DNA from: DATFVA01 sp963811905
GTDB lineage: Bacteria; Bacteroidota; Ignavibacteria; Ignavibacteriales; Ignavibacteriaceae
Reading direction: 5' to 3'
DNA length: 64,000 nucleotides
Assembly: GCA_963811905.1 (NCBI GenBank)
Contig: CAWETK010000020.1
Span: 124,001 to 188,000, forward strand
Of the stretch, positions 26,480-35,907 are shown piece after piece. The notes under the pieces were generated by a model that did no database searches, was not told where the DNA came from, and saw only the letters and a list, made by a program, of their open reading frames with translations. The translations under genes were made by a program, and so were the position numbers. Within the stretch, counting starts at the first letter, position 1. Each line of letters opens with the position of its first letter.

Positions 26480-26819
26480 TATTAAAATGAATGATTCTGT
26501 GATTTAGCTCTTTATATTTAATCAGTTCATCTTCACTTATATCTTCGCGTTAATCATCGAATCCAGAATCATTAAATATTTTATTTATCATCTGCTGTTG
26601 AGTACGCAATCGTTGTGCCATTTCAATTTTTCTCTGAATTGAACAGTTGATGTAAGATTTTTGTGCTGTTTGTGAGATATGGACGCACCTCCTTCGCAGG
26701 GTATGAATTTTTTTCAAGATGATATCGACAAGGTATACGTTTGTATTGCACAGGAATGTCCTGAAGAATGAACACTTATAAGTGATGCAGAGCAAATGTT
26801 CATAATTTCCTTGCAACAA
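26473..26819 (-). pseudogene. Decayed small ORF, family unknown
   Basis: The frame from 26819 codes 89 residues and meets TAA at 26550. It then continues with a charged, protein-like tail (EDELIKYKELNHRIIHFNSR) to a second stop at 26473, which sits in a terminator hairpin. The first part overlaps the end of the lamin-tail gene by 20 bases and is less convincing than the segment from IQRKIEMAQRLRTQQQ onward. I do not recognise the family. The remaining stretch 26144-26472 shows only terminators. Confidence 0.3.
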
Positions 26820-29800
26820 CTACTATAGTTTTCAGGTTTTCGGTAACCCCCGAATTTTCATTCAATGCTTCAAGAAAAATAATATATATGCCCATTCTTA
26901 AAGGCTGACGGTCATCTCCCAGACCATCGAATATTACAGAACCTTGTGAAGAGGACGGCTGATTATTGGCTAACGTTCTGACTAATCTTCCCCGGTTATC
27001 AAAAATTTTTATCCTAACCTGTGAAATTGCCTGTGATAATGAAAAATTTATGATACAGAAATCTTCGAAACCATCATTATCCGGAGAAAAAGGATTTGGA
27101 GAAACTGATATCTTAGCCTGCCGGTTATTATTATCCGTAAATATACTGTTCTGCTTTCCGGGAGTAGCTCCATCGGCACACACAGAGGTACTCCAATTCT
27201 GAGAATAATTTCCATCCAGCTCCGGGTTTATACGTTCGAGTGATTTATCTTTTGTAACTGCAATATTTCTGTTGTGCCAGCCTGCGGAATAAACAACCGA
27301 GTCAATTACAACTCCCCGCACATCTTTAAGTAAAATTAATTCACCGCTGTTGGATAGTCCTAATCCTGAAGTCCCCATGAATGAAATATTTCTGTATTTA
27401 CTCAATGAATATTTTTGCATGATTATGGAATCAGCAGCAAGCACGAAGAAATCTTCAGGCAAAAGGTAAAATCCCGATTCACATAATTTATAGAAATTTC
27501 CATTTTCATCTTCAATTCTCCATCCGCCTATATTTACTGAATCTGTTCCGGTATTAAAAAATTCGATAAACTCGCAATTATCAATACCCGGATCAGGCAT
27601 TATTTCGTTTATTACCACTGTGTTTCTTTCGCCTTCCGGGATACCCGATATAGAGTTTTCCTGACCAGGAGTGCATTTCCCGGGAGATAGTGAAGTTGTC
27701 CAGTTGCTGCTGTCGCCCGAAGGTTCTGAACTTGAAATCCGTTCGAGCGAATATCCGTCTCTTCCGCCCCATCTGGATTTATAACGTGCACTGTCTATTA
27801 TTGCATCTCTGAAGTCATAAAGGATTATGCCGTCTTCGGAATTTCCGAGCGTGCCGAAGTTCGTAATAAATAGATTTTCTATTCCGGGATGTTTTGAATT
27901 AACCGAGGTATCTTTAGCGATAACAGCATACTGATTGGGATGCAGGTAAAAATCACTGCCGGTAATAAAATTCCTTGAGGGTGTTGTCAGAACATCACTT
28001 GCCGACCAGTCCTTAAGATTAATGCTGTCGGCAGAATTATTTAGTATCTCAAACCATTCGGGTTCGCCGGAAAGAGGATCATACATTATTTCATTTATCA
28101 GGACGGTCTTGTTTGCAAATCCCGGCTGGATGATCCTTTCCGCATAGTTATTTAATGTATCCTCATCTTCAGTAAATATAATTCTCACTGCTGTTAATAA
28201 ACCTGAGGACAAATTTTTTATTGAATCAGCAGAAATTATAAACAGGGAATCATCCGGATTAAGCGAAATACCCTGAAGTGAAGAAAGCAGCTTATCCGCA
28301 ATATTATCCGAATCGCTGTCAACATAAAACTCAGTAATTATCCCGGAGGCCGGTTCGCTTCCCTTATTCTTTACGATTGCAGAAATGAAAACATTATCAC
28401 CGTTAACCGGGAATACCGGATCCGAAGAAATCTTTGTAATTGCAACATCTCTTTTCTTGGGCGTAATACTGTTGATTCTTCCGGGTGTACTGAGTTCTAT
28501 ATCATCAGATGAACCCCAGTTGACCGGAAGATTTGAGGGACCTTCAGCGGCAGCTCTCTCAAGTGAATGACCGTCGGTTCCGCCCCAGTCATGATAGAAA
28601 TAAACCGAATCCATCGTCTGTCCGCGTGGATCCTTCAAAACAAAACCATCGTTATCATTATTCAGGACGGGAAGGTTTAAGATAATTACAGTCGATGGAA
28701 TTAACCGATGATAATCTGAAATTGACGAATCCCTGGTAATCACTATACAGCCTTGAGGAGGGATCACATAGCAGGATTTTATTTCTGCGAATGCAGGGGT
28801 TGTAACTACATCATTTACTTTCCAGTTCTGTAAGCTGATAGAATCGGCTGAAGTATTGAAAAGCTCGACCCATTCCGGTTCTCCTCCTGAAGGTGAGAAC
28901 ATTATTTCATTTATGACTATGGTAGAAGGGGCATAGCCGGGCAGAATATTTTTGATAATATGGTTATTACTGGTATCCCTATCTGAATTTAATTCAGCTG
29001 ATGCATAATAATTATGAGGGTCGAGAAGATTTTCAACCATGTAGCCTGATTCTATAATTGATGAATCCCCCGGCTGCAGAGTCAGACCTGGTATGGATTT
29101 AAGTAATATATCAGGAATTGAATCAAGGTTGATATCTTCAAAGAGTTTAAGTGAATAATCTGCAGCATTATATCCCGGATTCTTCACTTTAATATTCAGC
29201 AAAACATCATTGCCGAAAGAAGGGTAGACTGGAGAGGGTATTATATCTTCGACTGAGATATCAAAATCTTTAGGTGTAACTGAATTTATAAACCCCGGCG
29301 TTCCGTGATTTCTGCTTACTGAGGCCAGCCAGTTTTCCGGATCTGTAGAAGGACTTTCGGAGTCTATTCTCTCCAGCGAAATACCGTCATTTCCTCCCCA
29401 GCCGGATGAATATTCAAGTGAATCGATAACCCGGTTCAGCGAGTCGAGAAGAATAATTATGTCCCCGGTATTATTTAAAGCTGAAAAGGAATGTATGATC
29501 AGGTGTGAAGGTATACTGAAATAATTATTTATCGTGCTGTCCTTTGCAATTACAGCAAAACTACCCGGCGTGATAAATAAATCTTCTGTACTGACTGTTA
29601 TCGTATCGCGTGAATCGGCAATCTGATAATTTTTGAAATTAATCAGCTTATTACTTCTGTTTAAAATTTCAATCCATTCCGGCTGAGGCGTATCAGGGTC
29701 GTACATAAATTCATTTATGATAAGATCATTCCTGATCTCATTGACCTGCATAACTGCAACATTTGCAAATGCGGTATTGTTTGTAGTATCGTCATCAGGT

Positions 29801-31467
29801 ATGCAAACCATCCTGGCAATGAAGTAATTGATCCCCTCATAATTGTTGACTGAAGATAGATTTAGCGTTATACTGTCGCCGGGTACCAATGGAACAGAGT
29901 TTATGGATGATATCATCTCGGAAGACTGGGGGAGGGAGTCGCAGTTCAGGTCCCTGAAAAGCGATAATGAGAATGAAGGTGAAGTGCTTAGTCCGGAATT
30001 TTTAACCTGGATATTGAAACGTACTGGTTCACCTGAAATTCCATATTCACTTTCCGGTTTAAATGCTGATATTTTAAGGTCATTATTTTTTGGGGTAACA
30101 GAATTTATCTTCCCGGGGGTGGCTTTGAATAGGCTTTCTGAGGTTAACCAGCTGCTTTGAAGTATTCCATTATTATCAGGGGAAATTCTCTCAAGTGATC
30201 TACCTCCTGTATTGCCTCCCCAGTCAGGAGAATAAGAAATGCTGTCTATCATAATCCCGAGTGAATCCTTTATGACAACAGCATCCCCGGTGTTATTGAG
30301 CGACGGAAGAATTAATTTAATAATTGGTGATGGAACCTGGTAGAAATTAAGTATGGATGAATCTCTTGTAAGAACGACGAAAGAGTTTCCCGGAAGAATG
30401 AAATCTTCATCAGTAATGTTTTTGGATGAAACATTGTCTGAGATACTCCAGCCATTAATATTGATATCTTCAGCCGTGCGGTTATATAGCTCTACCCACT
30501 CAGGCTCCTCCACTGACGGAGCATACATTATCTCGTTGATAACTGCATCATTGTAAACATTTCCCCGGGGATAAACTATGAAATTTCTAAAAGCAGTATT
30601 ATTCGAAGTATCTTCATCGGCAGGAAAATACACCCTGGCAATTACATTATAAAATCCGGCTGCGGCTGAAAAAATATCAGCATAAACTGAAATGGAATCC
30701 CCGGAAGGCAGACTAAAATACTCCTGTGTATAAATTTGTTCACTTCCCTGCGGAATAGAATCAAGATTTGCATCATTAAAAAGATTTATAGTAAAATCGT
30801 CTGCGGAATTTTCCCCGTAATTTTTAACTGTTGCAGTAATTACAAGATTATCACCTTCCTGCGGAATTCCGGGAGAGATGCTGATTGAGACAATCCCCAG
30901 GTTAAAGGAAACCGGGGTTACTGAATTTCTGAATCCGGGTGTTCCATTCAAGGAAATCGAATTATCCCAATTAACCTGTGAACTGTCTGACCCGAAGAGG
31001 ATTTTCTCATCTGAATGGGTCTGCAGATTATTTGCCGAATAAGTATAAACATCCAGCGTATCATCATCCGGGGAAAGAAGAAATACAGGGCGGTCGGATG
31101 TATTTGCCATTCCCGTGGATCCGAAATAATTATCTTCAATACGTAATATTAAGGCTTCGGGCGGGATAAGGTCCTTATAAATGCCGGATGACAGATCATA
31201 ATCGTCTTCAAACAAAACAGCATAGGAAAGAGGATTGAGGATTGTCCCTTCCCCTGCATCTGAAATTATATCTGCCGTGGAATTGTAATACTTTATTTTG
31301 AATTCATCCAGATTGATACTTTGAGTGCCTGTATTATAAATCTCGATGAACTCATTGTTTCCTGAAGCAGGATAAAACATTATTTCGTTTAACTTCAGGT
31401 AAGATCCGTTCTGCGCAAAAGAAGAAGCGGTACAGATCAGCAAAAGGAAAATAACTCTGGGCTTCAC
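26800..31467 (-). CDS. Giant surface protein with repeated lamin-tail domains
   Basis: A 1555-residue exported protein with signal peptide MKPRVIFLLLICTASSFAQ. Six lamin-tail domains begin with a NEIM/NEFM motif at about residues 24, 307, 582, 850, 1122 and 1283 (for example INEIMYAPSVEEPEWVELYN). Between the first five are CARDB-like adhesion modules (VKNYGENSADDF type), giving a regular unit of about 270 residues. The C-terminus (about 1450-1555) is a FlgD-like immunoglobulin domain starting SVSPNPFSPDNDGFEDF and ending TIVVVARKL, as in T9SS cargo. LTD repeats are common in secreted nucleases and adhesins, but no nuclease motif is visible here, so a structural or adhesive role is more likely. 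It follows the SDR gene by 95 bases. Confidence 0.9.
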   Translation of the reverse strand: MKPRVIFLLLICTASSFAQNGSYLKLNEIMFYPASGNNEFIEIYNTGTQSINLDEFKIKYYNSTADIISDAGEGTILNPLSYAVLFEDDYDLSSGIYKDLIPPEALILRIEDNYFGSTGMANTSDRPVFLLSPDDDTLDVYTYSANNLQTHSDEKILFGSDSSQVNWDNSISLNGTPGFRNSVTPVSFNLGIVSISISPGIPQEGDNLVITATVKNYGENSADDFTINLFNDANLDSIPQGSEQIYTQEYFSLPSGDSISVYADIFSAAAGFYNVIARVYFPADEDTSNNTAFRNFIVYPRGNVYNDAVINEIMYAPSVEEPEWVELYNRTAEDININGWSISDNVSSKNITDEDFILPGNSFVVLTRDSSILNFYQVPSPIIKLILPSLNNTGDAVVIKDSLGIMIDSISYSPDWGGNTGGRSLERISPDNNGILQSSWLTSESLFKATPGKINSVTPKNNDLKISAFKPESEYGISGEPVRFNIQVKNSGLSTSPSFSLSLFRDLNCDSLPQSSEMISSINSVPLVPGDSITLNLSSVNNYEGINYFIARMVCIPDDDTTNNTAFANVAVMQVNEIRNDLIINEFMYDPDTPQPEWIEILNRSNKLINFKNYQIADSRDTITVSTEDLFITPGSFAVIAKDSTINNYFSIPSHLIIHSFSALNNTGDIIILLDSLNRVIDSLEYSSGWGGNDGISLERIDSESPSTDPENWLASVSRNHGTPGFINSVTPKDFDISVEDIIPSPVYPSFGNDVLLNIKVKNPGYNAADYSLKLFEDINLDSIPDILLKSIPGLTLQPGDSSIIESGYMVENLLDPHNYYASAELNSDRDTSNNHIIKNILPGYAPSTIVINEIMFSPSGGEPEWVELFNTSADSISLQNWKVNDVVTTPAFAEIKSCYVIPPQGCIVITRDSSISDYHRLIPSTVIILNLPVLNNDNDGFVLKDPRGQTMDSVYFYHDWGGTDGHSLERAAAEGPSNLPVNWGSSDDIELSTPGRINSITPKKRDVAITKISSDPVFPVNGDNVFISAIVKNKGSEPASGIITEFYVDSDSDNIADKLLSSLQGISLNPDDSLFIISADSIKNLSSGLLTAVRIIFTEDEDTLNNYAERIIQPGFANKTVLINEIMYDPLSGEPEWFEILNNSADSINLKDWSASDVLTTPSRNFITGSDFYLHPNQYAVIAKDTSVNSKHPGIENLFITNFGTLGNSEDGIILYDFRDAIIDSARYKSRWGGRDGYSLERISSSEPSGDSSNWTTSLSPGKCTPGQENSISGIPEGERNTVVINEIMPDPGIDNCEFIEFFNTGTDSVNIGGWRIEDENGNFYKLCESGFYLLPEDFFVLAADSIIMQKYSLSKYRNISFMGTSGLGLSNSGELILLKDVRGVVIDSVVYSAGWHNRNIAVTKDKSLERINPELDGNYSQNWSTSVCADGATPGKQNSIFTDNNNRQAKISVSPNPFSPDNDGFEDFCIINFSLSQAISQVRIKIFDNRGRLVRTLANNQPSSSQGSVIFDGLGDDRQPLRMGIYIIFLEALNENSGVTENLKTIVVVARKL

Positions 31468-31562
31468 CCTAAAAATCCCTTGGAATTTTTATTGTCAATA
31501 TAAAAAATTAATATAAACAAGAAAAATACTTTTATAGAGCATTTTCTTTATCGCATAAAAAA

Positions 31563-32345
31563 CTATAACCCTTTTTTCTTTAGTCCTTCGAGGTGTCTCC
31601 TGGCAAAAAATTCAAACATTGAATCGGGTATAATGCCGATCAGGTTTGTGCCTATAACGGTTAAAAGCGGGAACTGGATCTTTCTCTTCTCTTTTTTTAT
31701 ACCAGCGACTATTTTATCTGCTGCTTTCTCGGGACTCATAAGGAAAGGCATGTAAAATTCGTTCTTATCAGTCATCGGCGTTTTAACGAACCCCGGCCGC
31801 ACCGTTATAACTTTTATACCATAACCGGAAAGTTCAATTCTTAAACTTTCAAGCAGCTTTGAGAATGCTGCTTTACTTGCATTGTAGAACCCGCTTCTTG
31901 GAAATCCCCTTGTGTCTGCCAGACTTGAAACTCCCACGATCATCCCGTTTTTTTTGGAAATAAAATAGGGGATCAGTTTTTCCAGAAAATAAAATTTTCC
32001 TGTAAGATTAACTGAAATAATTTCTTTGCCTTTATCAGCAGAAAAATCTTCGGCATCAATCCTGTCGCTTGTACCGGCATTTAACATTGCAATATCAATT
32101 CCCCCGAATTCTGCAAAGATAGTATTAAATGCTGAATTCACATCCCCCTGATTTGAAACATCGCAGCGTATGGGAAGTATAAGATTATTAGCGGAGCTGA
32201 ACTCCGAAGCAAATTCTCTTAGCTTATCTATATCCCTCGCAAGGACTGCGATCTTACAATTTTCTTTTGCTAACTTTTTTGCGACAGCATAACCGATTCC
32301 GCTGGATGCCCCGGTAAGTAATATAGATTTGCCGGAAAGATTCAT
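31563..32345 (-). CDS. Short-chain dehydrogenase/reductase
   Basis: A 260-residue classical SDR. The cofactor motif TGASSGIGYA is near residues 11-20, NAG near 93-95, and the catalytic Ser-Tyr-Lys is present as VSSLADTRGFPRSGFYNASK (about 140-159). VRPGFVKTPM follows near 185. It uses NAD(P)H to reduce or oxidise a ketone or alcohol, with unknown substrate. The C-terminal about 30 residues are basic and partly hydrophobic (LTVIGTNLIGIIP), suggesting membrane association. It is the first gene of a minus-strand pair with the lamin-tail protein. Confidence 0.9.
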   Translation of the reverse strand: MNLSGKSILLTGASSGIGYAVAKKLAKENCKIAVLARDIDKLREFASEFSSANNLILPIRCDVSNQGDVNSAFNTIFAEFGGIDIAMLNAGTSDRIDAEDFSADKGKEIISVNLTGKFYFLEKLIPYFISKKNGMIVGVSSLADTRGFPRSGFYNASKAAFSKLLESLRIELSGYGIKVITVRPGFVKTPMTDKNEFYMPFLMSPEKAADKIVAGIKKEKRKIQFPLLTVIGTNLIGIIPDSMFEFFARRHLEGLKKKGL

Positions 32346-32631
32346 ATCATTATTTTTCTAAATGAAACGTTCTAAACTAAGAAATTGCGGGAAAAGATTT
32401 GGTGCAGGTATATTATGAGTCAACGAATACTAATCAAACCTTAGCGATGATTTTTTCCCACTTTTAAGGGTGATTTCCTACTTCTCCAGGGTTAGATTTA
32501 TTTTGAGGCAACGACTCGGTTTTATATCCTCATGGTTAGATAATTATGAGTCAATCCGATGAAGTCAATAAATAATTTTTAAACTTTTGTATTATCATTC
32601 TAATTGTTATCTTGCTACAAAAATTATTCCA

Positions 32632-33198
32632 ATGTTTTTTAATAATATAGTACCGGTAGAAGACGTAGAAGTCAGGAAAGAAGTTGTGAAAACACGCTTT
32701 TCCTGCGATTTAGAGAAATGCAAAGGAGCCTGCTGCACTTTCGAAAGTGAATATGGTGCTCCTTTACACGAGGAGGAAGTTAAGATCATTGGAGAAATAT
32801 TATACAAAGTAATGCCTTATCTTCCGGATGAGCACAAAAAAATAATAGAGAATGAAGGTTTTTATAAATACTGGAACAAGGAACTGATGACTAACAGCCT
32901 TGACAATAAAGCCTGCGTTTTTGTGTATTATGAAAACGGAATAGCTAAGTGCGGCATAGAAAAGGCTTATTTTGATGGAAAAACGGATTTCAGAAAACCG
33001 ATCTCCTGTCATCTTTTTCCCATAAGAATAACGAAATTCGGTGCTGATGTCCTGAGATATGAGAAATTCAGCGAATGCAGTCCTGCCCTGGAAAAAGGAG
33101 AACAGGAAAATATTACAATAGCCGAATTTTGCGGTGAAGCCCTTGAACGTAAATACGGCAGAAAATGGTATTCAGCATTAAAGGAAAAAATAGAATAA
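32632..33198 (+). CDS. DUF3109 cysteine-rich protein
   Basis: I start at ATG 32632 (188 residues); a TTG at 32587 would add 15 unconserved-looking residues. The protein has the Cys pattern of the DUF3109/YkgJ-like group: FSCDLEKCKGACC near residues 22-34, ACVFV, KCGIEKAY, SCHLFPIR near 125 and ECSP near 146. Such clusters suggest a bound metal. Function unknown. It is the first gene in a compact plus-strand run with rpoN four bases downstream. Confidence 0.85.
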   Translation: MFFNNIVPVEDVEVRKEVVKTRFSCDLEKCKGACCTFESEYGAPLHEEEVKIIGEILYKVMPYLPDEHKKIIENEGFYKYWNKELMTNSLDNKACVFVYYENGIAKCGIEKAYFDGKTDFRKPISCHLFPIRITKFGADVLRYEKFSECSPALEKGEQENITIAEFCGEALERKYGRKWYSALKEKIE

Positions 33199-33202
33199 AA
33201 AG

Positions 33203-34654
33203 ATGTTATCACTAAGTCAAAAACTTTCACAGCAGCAGAAACTTTCGCCCCAGCAGATACAATATCAGAAGCTTCTGCAATTAAATACTCTTGCTCTTGA
33301 GCAGAGAATTAAAACTGAACTGGAAATCAACCCTATCCTTGAAGAGGTAATGGACGACGAAATTGAACTTTCCCAGGAAAAGGAGAAAGAAAAGGAAAAA
33401 GAGGATGAAGTTGATGAATATGAAGATTACGATAAAGAGGAGTTTGAACTTGAAGATTTTATGAACGATTCTGATTTTGAAGGGGACAGGGTTAACAGGA
33501 GCAAGGATGATGAAATCTACCAGCCGCTTGCACCGGCAAAAGAATCGCTGACAGAGCATCTCCTGAACCAGCTTACGATGCTTAACCTTGATGATGATAT
33601 GTTTATGCTCGGGGAGGAAATTATAGGCAACCTCGATGCGGACGGATATCTGAAACGCAGTCTTGAAGATATTATAAATGAACTTGAAATGTTCGAACAC
33701 GTTAAAATCTCTAAGGAAGAAGGGGAAGCCCTTTTAAAGAGGATCCAGCGGTTGGATCCTATAGGCATAGCTTCAAGGAATTTACAGGAATGTCTGCTTG
33801 TTCAGCTAAGGCATACGGATCACGATGCATATTATACTTACCTGGCGGGTCAGCTTCTTGAACAATGCTATGACGATTTCACTAAAAGAAGATTTGAAGC
33901 AATAAAGCAGAAGCTGAACCTTACGGACGAGACGCTCAAGATAACTCTTGATCTGATCCAGAGCCTGAACCCCAAACCGGGTGAGGGCAACATTGAATCG
34001 GTGGAGATGAACCAGATTACTCCCGATTTTGTGGTTGAGAAAGTAGATGATAATTTTGTTATTACTCTGAATGACAGGAGTATGCCGTCTGTAACGATCA
34101 GCAGGACATACCTTGAGATGTTCGATGCAAATAAGAGATCGAAAAAAACTCCAAGGGAAAAAGAGACCTACAAGTTCCTGCGCGAGAAATTTGAATCGGC
34201 TAAATGGTTTATTGCCTGCATACAGCAGAGACGCGAAACACTGATGAAGATCATGCGTGCGATACTTGAGAGACAATATGAGTTTTTTGATAAGGGTCCC
34301 AAATTTCTCAGACCGATGATCTACAAGGATATCGCAGAAGAAATCAATATGGATATTTCTACAATCAGCAGGGTTGTGAATGGTAAATATGTACAGAGTC
34401 CGATGGGTATACATGAACTGAAATATTTCTTCAGTGAAGGGTTGGCAACCGACAGCGGTGAAGAGGTCTCTAATAAGCATATAAAAGAAAGACTAAAAGA
34501 AATAATCGAATCGGAAGACAAAAGCTCACCTTATAGCGATGATAAGCTGGCAGAGATTCTTAACGATGAAGGCGTGCATATTGCCAGACGAACCGTGGCA
34601 AAGTACCGCGAACAGCTTAGAATTCCTATAGCAAGGCTCCGCAAGGCTTTATGA
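33203..34654 (+). CDS. rpoN: RNA polymerase sigma-54 factor
   Basis: A 483-residue sigma factor. Region I is the Gln/Leu-rich start LSQKLSQQQKLSPQQIQYQKLLQL, followed by a very acidic region II (about 50-95). The core-binding domain (LDADGYLKRSLEDI) precedes the HTH (DISTISRVVNGKYVQSP near 386-402). The RpoN box is ARRTVAKYREQLRIP at about 463-477. It directs transcription from -24/-12 promoters and needs AAA+ activators; none is encoded in this window. A matching promoter is at 42027-42042. It is translationally coupled with the next gene through ATGA. Confidence 0.97.
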   Translation: MLSLSQKLSQQQKLSPQQIQYQKLLQLNTLALEQRIKTELEINPILEEVMDDEIELSQEKEKEKEKEDEVDEYEDYDKEEFELEDFMNDSDFEGDRVNRSKDDEIYQPLAPAKESLTEHLLNQLTMLNLDDDMFMLGEEIIGNLDADGYLKRSLEDIINELEMFEHVKISKEEGEALLKRIQRLDPIGIASRNLQECLLVQLRHTDHDAYYTYLAGQLLEQCYDDFTKRRFEAIKQKLNLTDETLKITLDLIQSLNPKPGEGNIESVEMNQITPDFVVEKVDDNFVITLNDRSMPSVTISRTYLEMFDANKRSKKTPREKETYKFLREKFESAKWFIACIQQRRETLMKIMRAILERQYEFFDKGPKFLRPMIYKDIAEEINMDISTISRVVNGKYVQSPMGIHELKYFFSEGLATDSGEEVSNKHIKERLKEIIESEDKSSPYSDDKLAEILNDEGVHIARRTVAKYREQLRIPIARLRKAL

Positions 34655-35277
34655 CCATTGCAGAAGATATTCTTCTGACAGTACTTGCTTTCACTCTTTT
34701 CGGTTTTCTTCATACCGTTCTTGCATCACCGGGATTCAAAAAGAAGCTTGTAAAGGAAGCCGGCGCACTGATAGCATTCTACCGGCTTATTTATAACCTT
34801 ATTGCCTTATTTTTTTTCTACCTGATGTATGAGATACTGCCTCACCCTGATTTGATAATTTATGATTTACCTACACCCTGGGATCTTATTATCCTTGTCC
34901 CTCAGTTTTTAAGCATTGCGGGACTGATATGGACGCTAAAATATTTCAGCAGTCTCGAATTTCTTGGGATAAACCAGGTGATAAGATGGTTCCGTGGTGA
35001 ATACAACATTGAAGATTCAGACGAAAGATTAACTTTAAGGATCGAGGGTCCTTACAGATTTTCACGACATCCCCTTTACCTGTTTACGATTCTTTTCTTA
35101 CTTTTCCGTCCTGTGATGGATATCTTTTATCTCACTTTTTTTCTATGCATAGTTGGTTATTTTTATGCAGGATCATTTTACGAAGAAAAGAAACTTATTG
35201 AAACGTTCGGGGAAAAATATATTAAATATAAAAGTTCAGTCCCCCGTATATTTCCTCTTAGGATTTCCGGCAGGTGA
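34651..35277 (+). CDS. Membrane methyltransferase-like protein (ICMT/PEMT or NnrU type)
   Basis: A 208-residue protein with five or so transmembrane segments. The C-terminal motif EGPYRFSRHPLYLFTILFLL, then FYEEKKLIETFGEKYIKYK, is that of the isoprenylcysteine/phospholipid methyltransferase superfamily, which binds S-adenosylmethionine at the membrane. Substrate unknown. The start overlaps rpoN by four bases (ATGA). It stands between rpoN and hslV. Confidence 0.8.
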   Translation: MTIAEDILLTVLAFTLFGFLHTVLASPGFKKKLVKEAGALIAFYRLIYNLIALFFFYLMYEILPHPDLIIYDLPTPWDLIILVPQFLSIAGLIWTLKYFSSLEFLGINQVIRWFRGEYNIEDSDERLTLRIEGPYRFSRHPLYLFTILFLLFRPVMDIFYLTFFLCIVGYFYAGSFYEEKKLIETFGEKYIKYKSSVPRIFPLRISGR

Positions 35278-35361
35278 TTAATTATCCATAAATTTGAACA
35301 GTTGTAAGATGCTGTTTAAATTGTATGACATTTTATTTTTGAATAAGGAGCAGACCACAGA

Positions 35362-35907
35362 ATGGAACAAATGAAGGCAACAACAATATTAGGGCTGGTG
35401 CATAACGGGGTTGCTGCTCTCGGCGGCGACGGACAAGTATCTCTGGGTAATACGGTTATGAAACATAATGCAGTGAAAATACGTAAGATTGCAAATGGAA
35501 AGGTATTATGCGGATTTGCAGGTGCTTCCGCTGACGCTTTCACACTGATGGAACGGTTTGAGGATAAGCTTGAACAGTACAGGGGAAACGTTTCCCGTGC
35601 TGCGGTTGAGCTTGCAAAGGACTGGAGAACGGATAAATTCCTGCGAAAACTTGAGGCAATGCTTGCCGTTATTACAGAGGATAAGGCACTGGTTGTAAGC
35701 GGAAACGGTGACGTAATTGAACCGGACGATAATATTGTCGCAATAGGTTCAGGCGGAATGTACGCGCTGGCAGCAGCAAAGATGCTGAAGAAATATAGCT
35801 CTCTTCCCGCTGATAAGATTGTTAAAGAGGCTTTATTAACAGCATCGGAAATTTGTATTTATACAAATGATAAAATTAACGTTGAAGTAATTGAAAGTCA
35901 GAAATGA
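35362..35907 (+). CDS. hslV: ATP-dependent protease subunit HslV
   Basis: A 181-residue peptidase of the HslUV proteasome-like complex. The catalytic Thr follows a short propeptide, MEQMKA, giving TTILGLVHNGVAALGGDGQV after removal. The motifs GDGQVSLGNTVMKHNAVKIRKI and GFAGASADAFTLMERFE are highly conserved. E. coli HslV has only Met before the Thr, while this six-residue propeptide is closer to Bacillus ClpQ (CodW). It overlaps hslU in ATGA, so the subunits are made together. Confidence 0.96.
   Translation: MEQMKATTILGLVHNGVAALGGDGQVSLGNTVMKHNAVKIRKIANGKVLCGFAGASADAFTLMERFEDKLEQYRGNVSRAAVELAKDWRTDKFLRKLEAMLAVITEDKALVVSGNGDVIEPDDNIVAIGSGGMYALAAAKMLKKYSSLPADKIVKEALLTASEICIYTNDKINVEVIESQK

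Noticed and set aside
33806..34480. 224-codon minus-strand frame
   Set aside because: Fully antisense to rpoN, whose domains are all recognisable; the frame is Cys/His/Phe-rich with no family.
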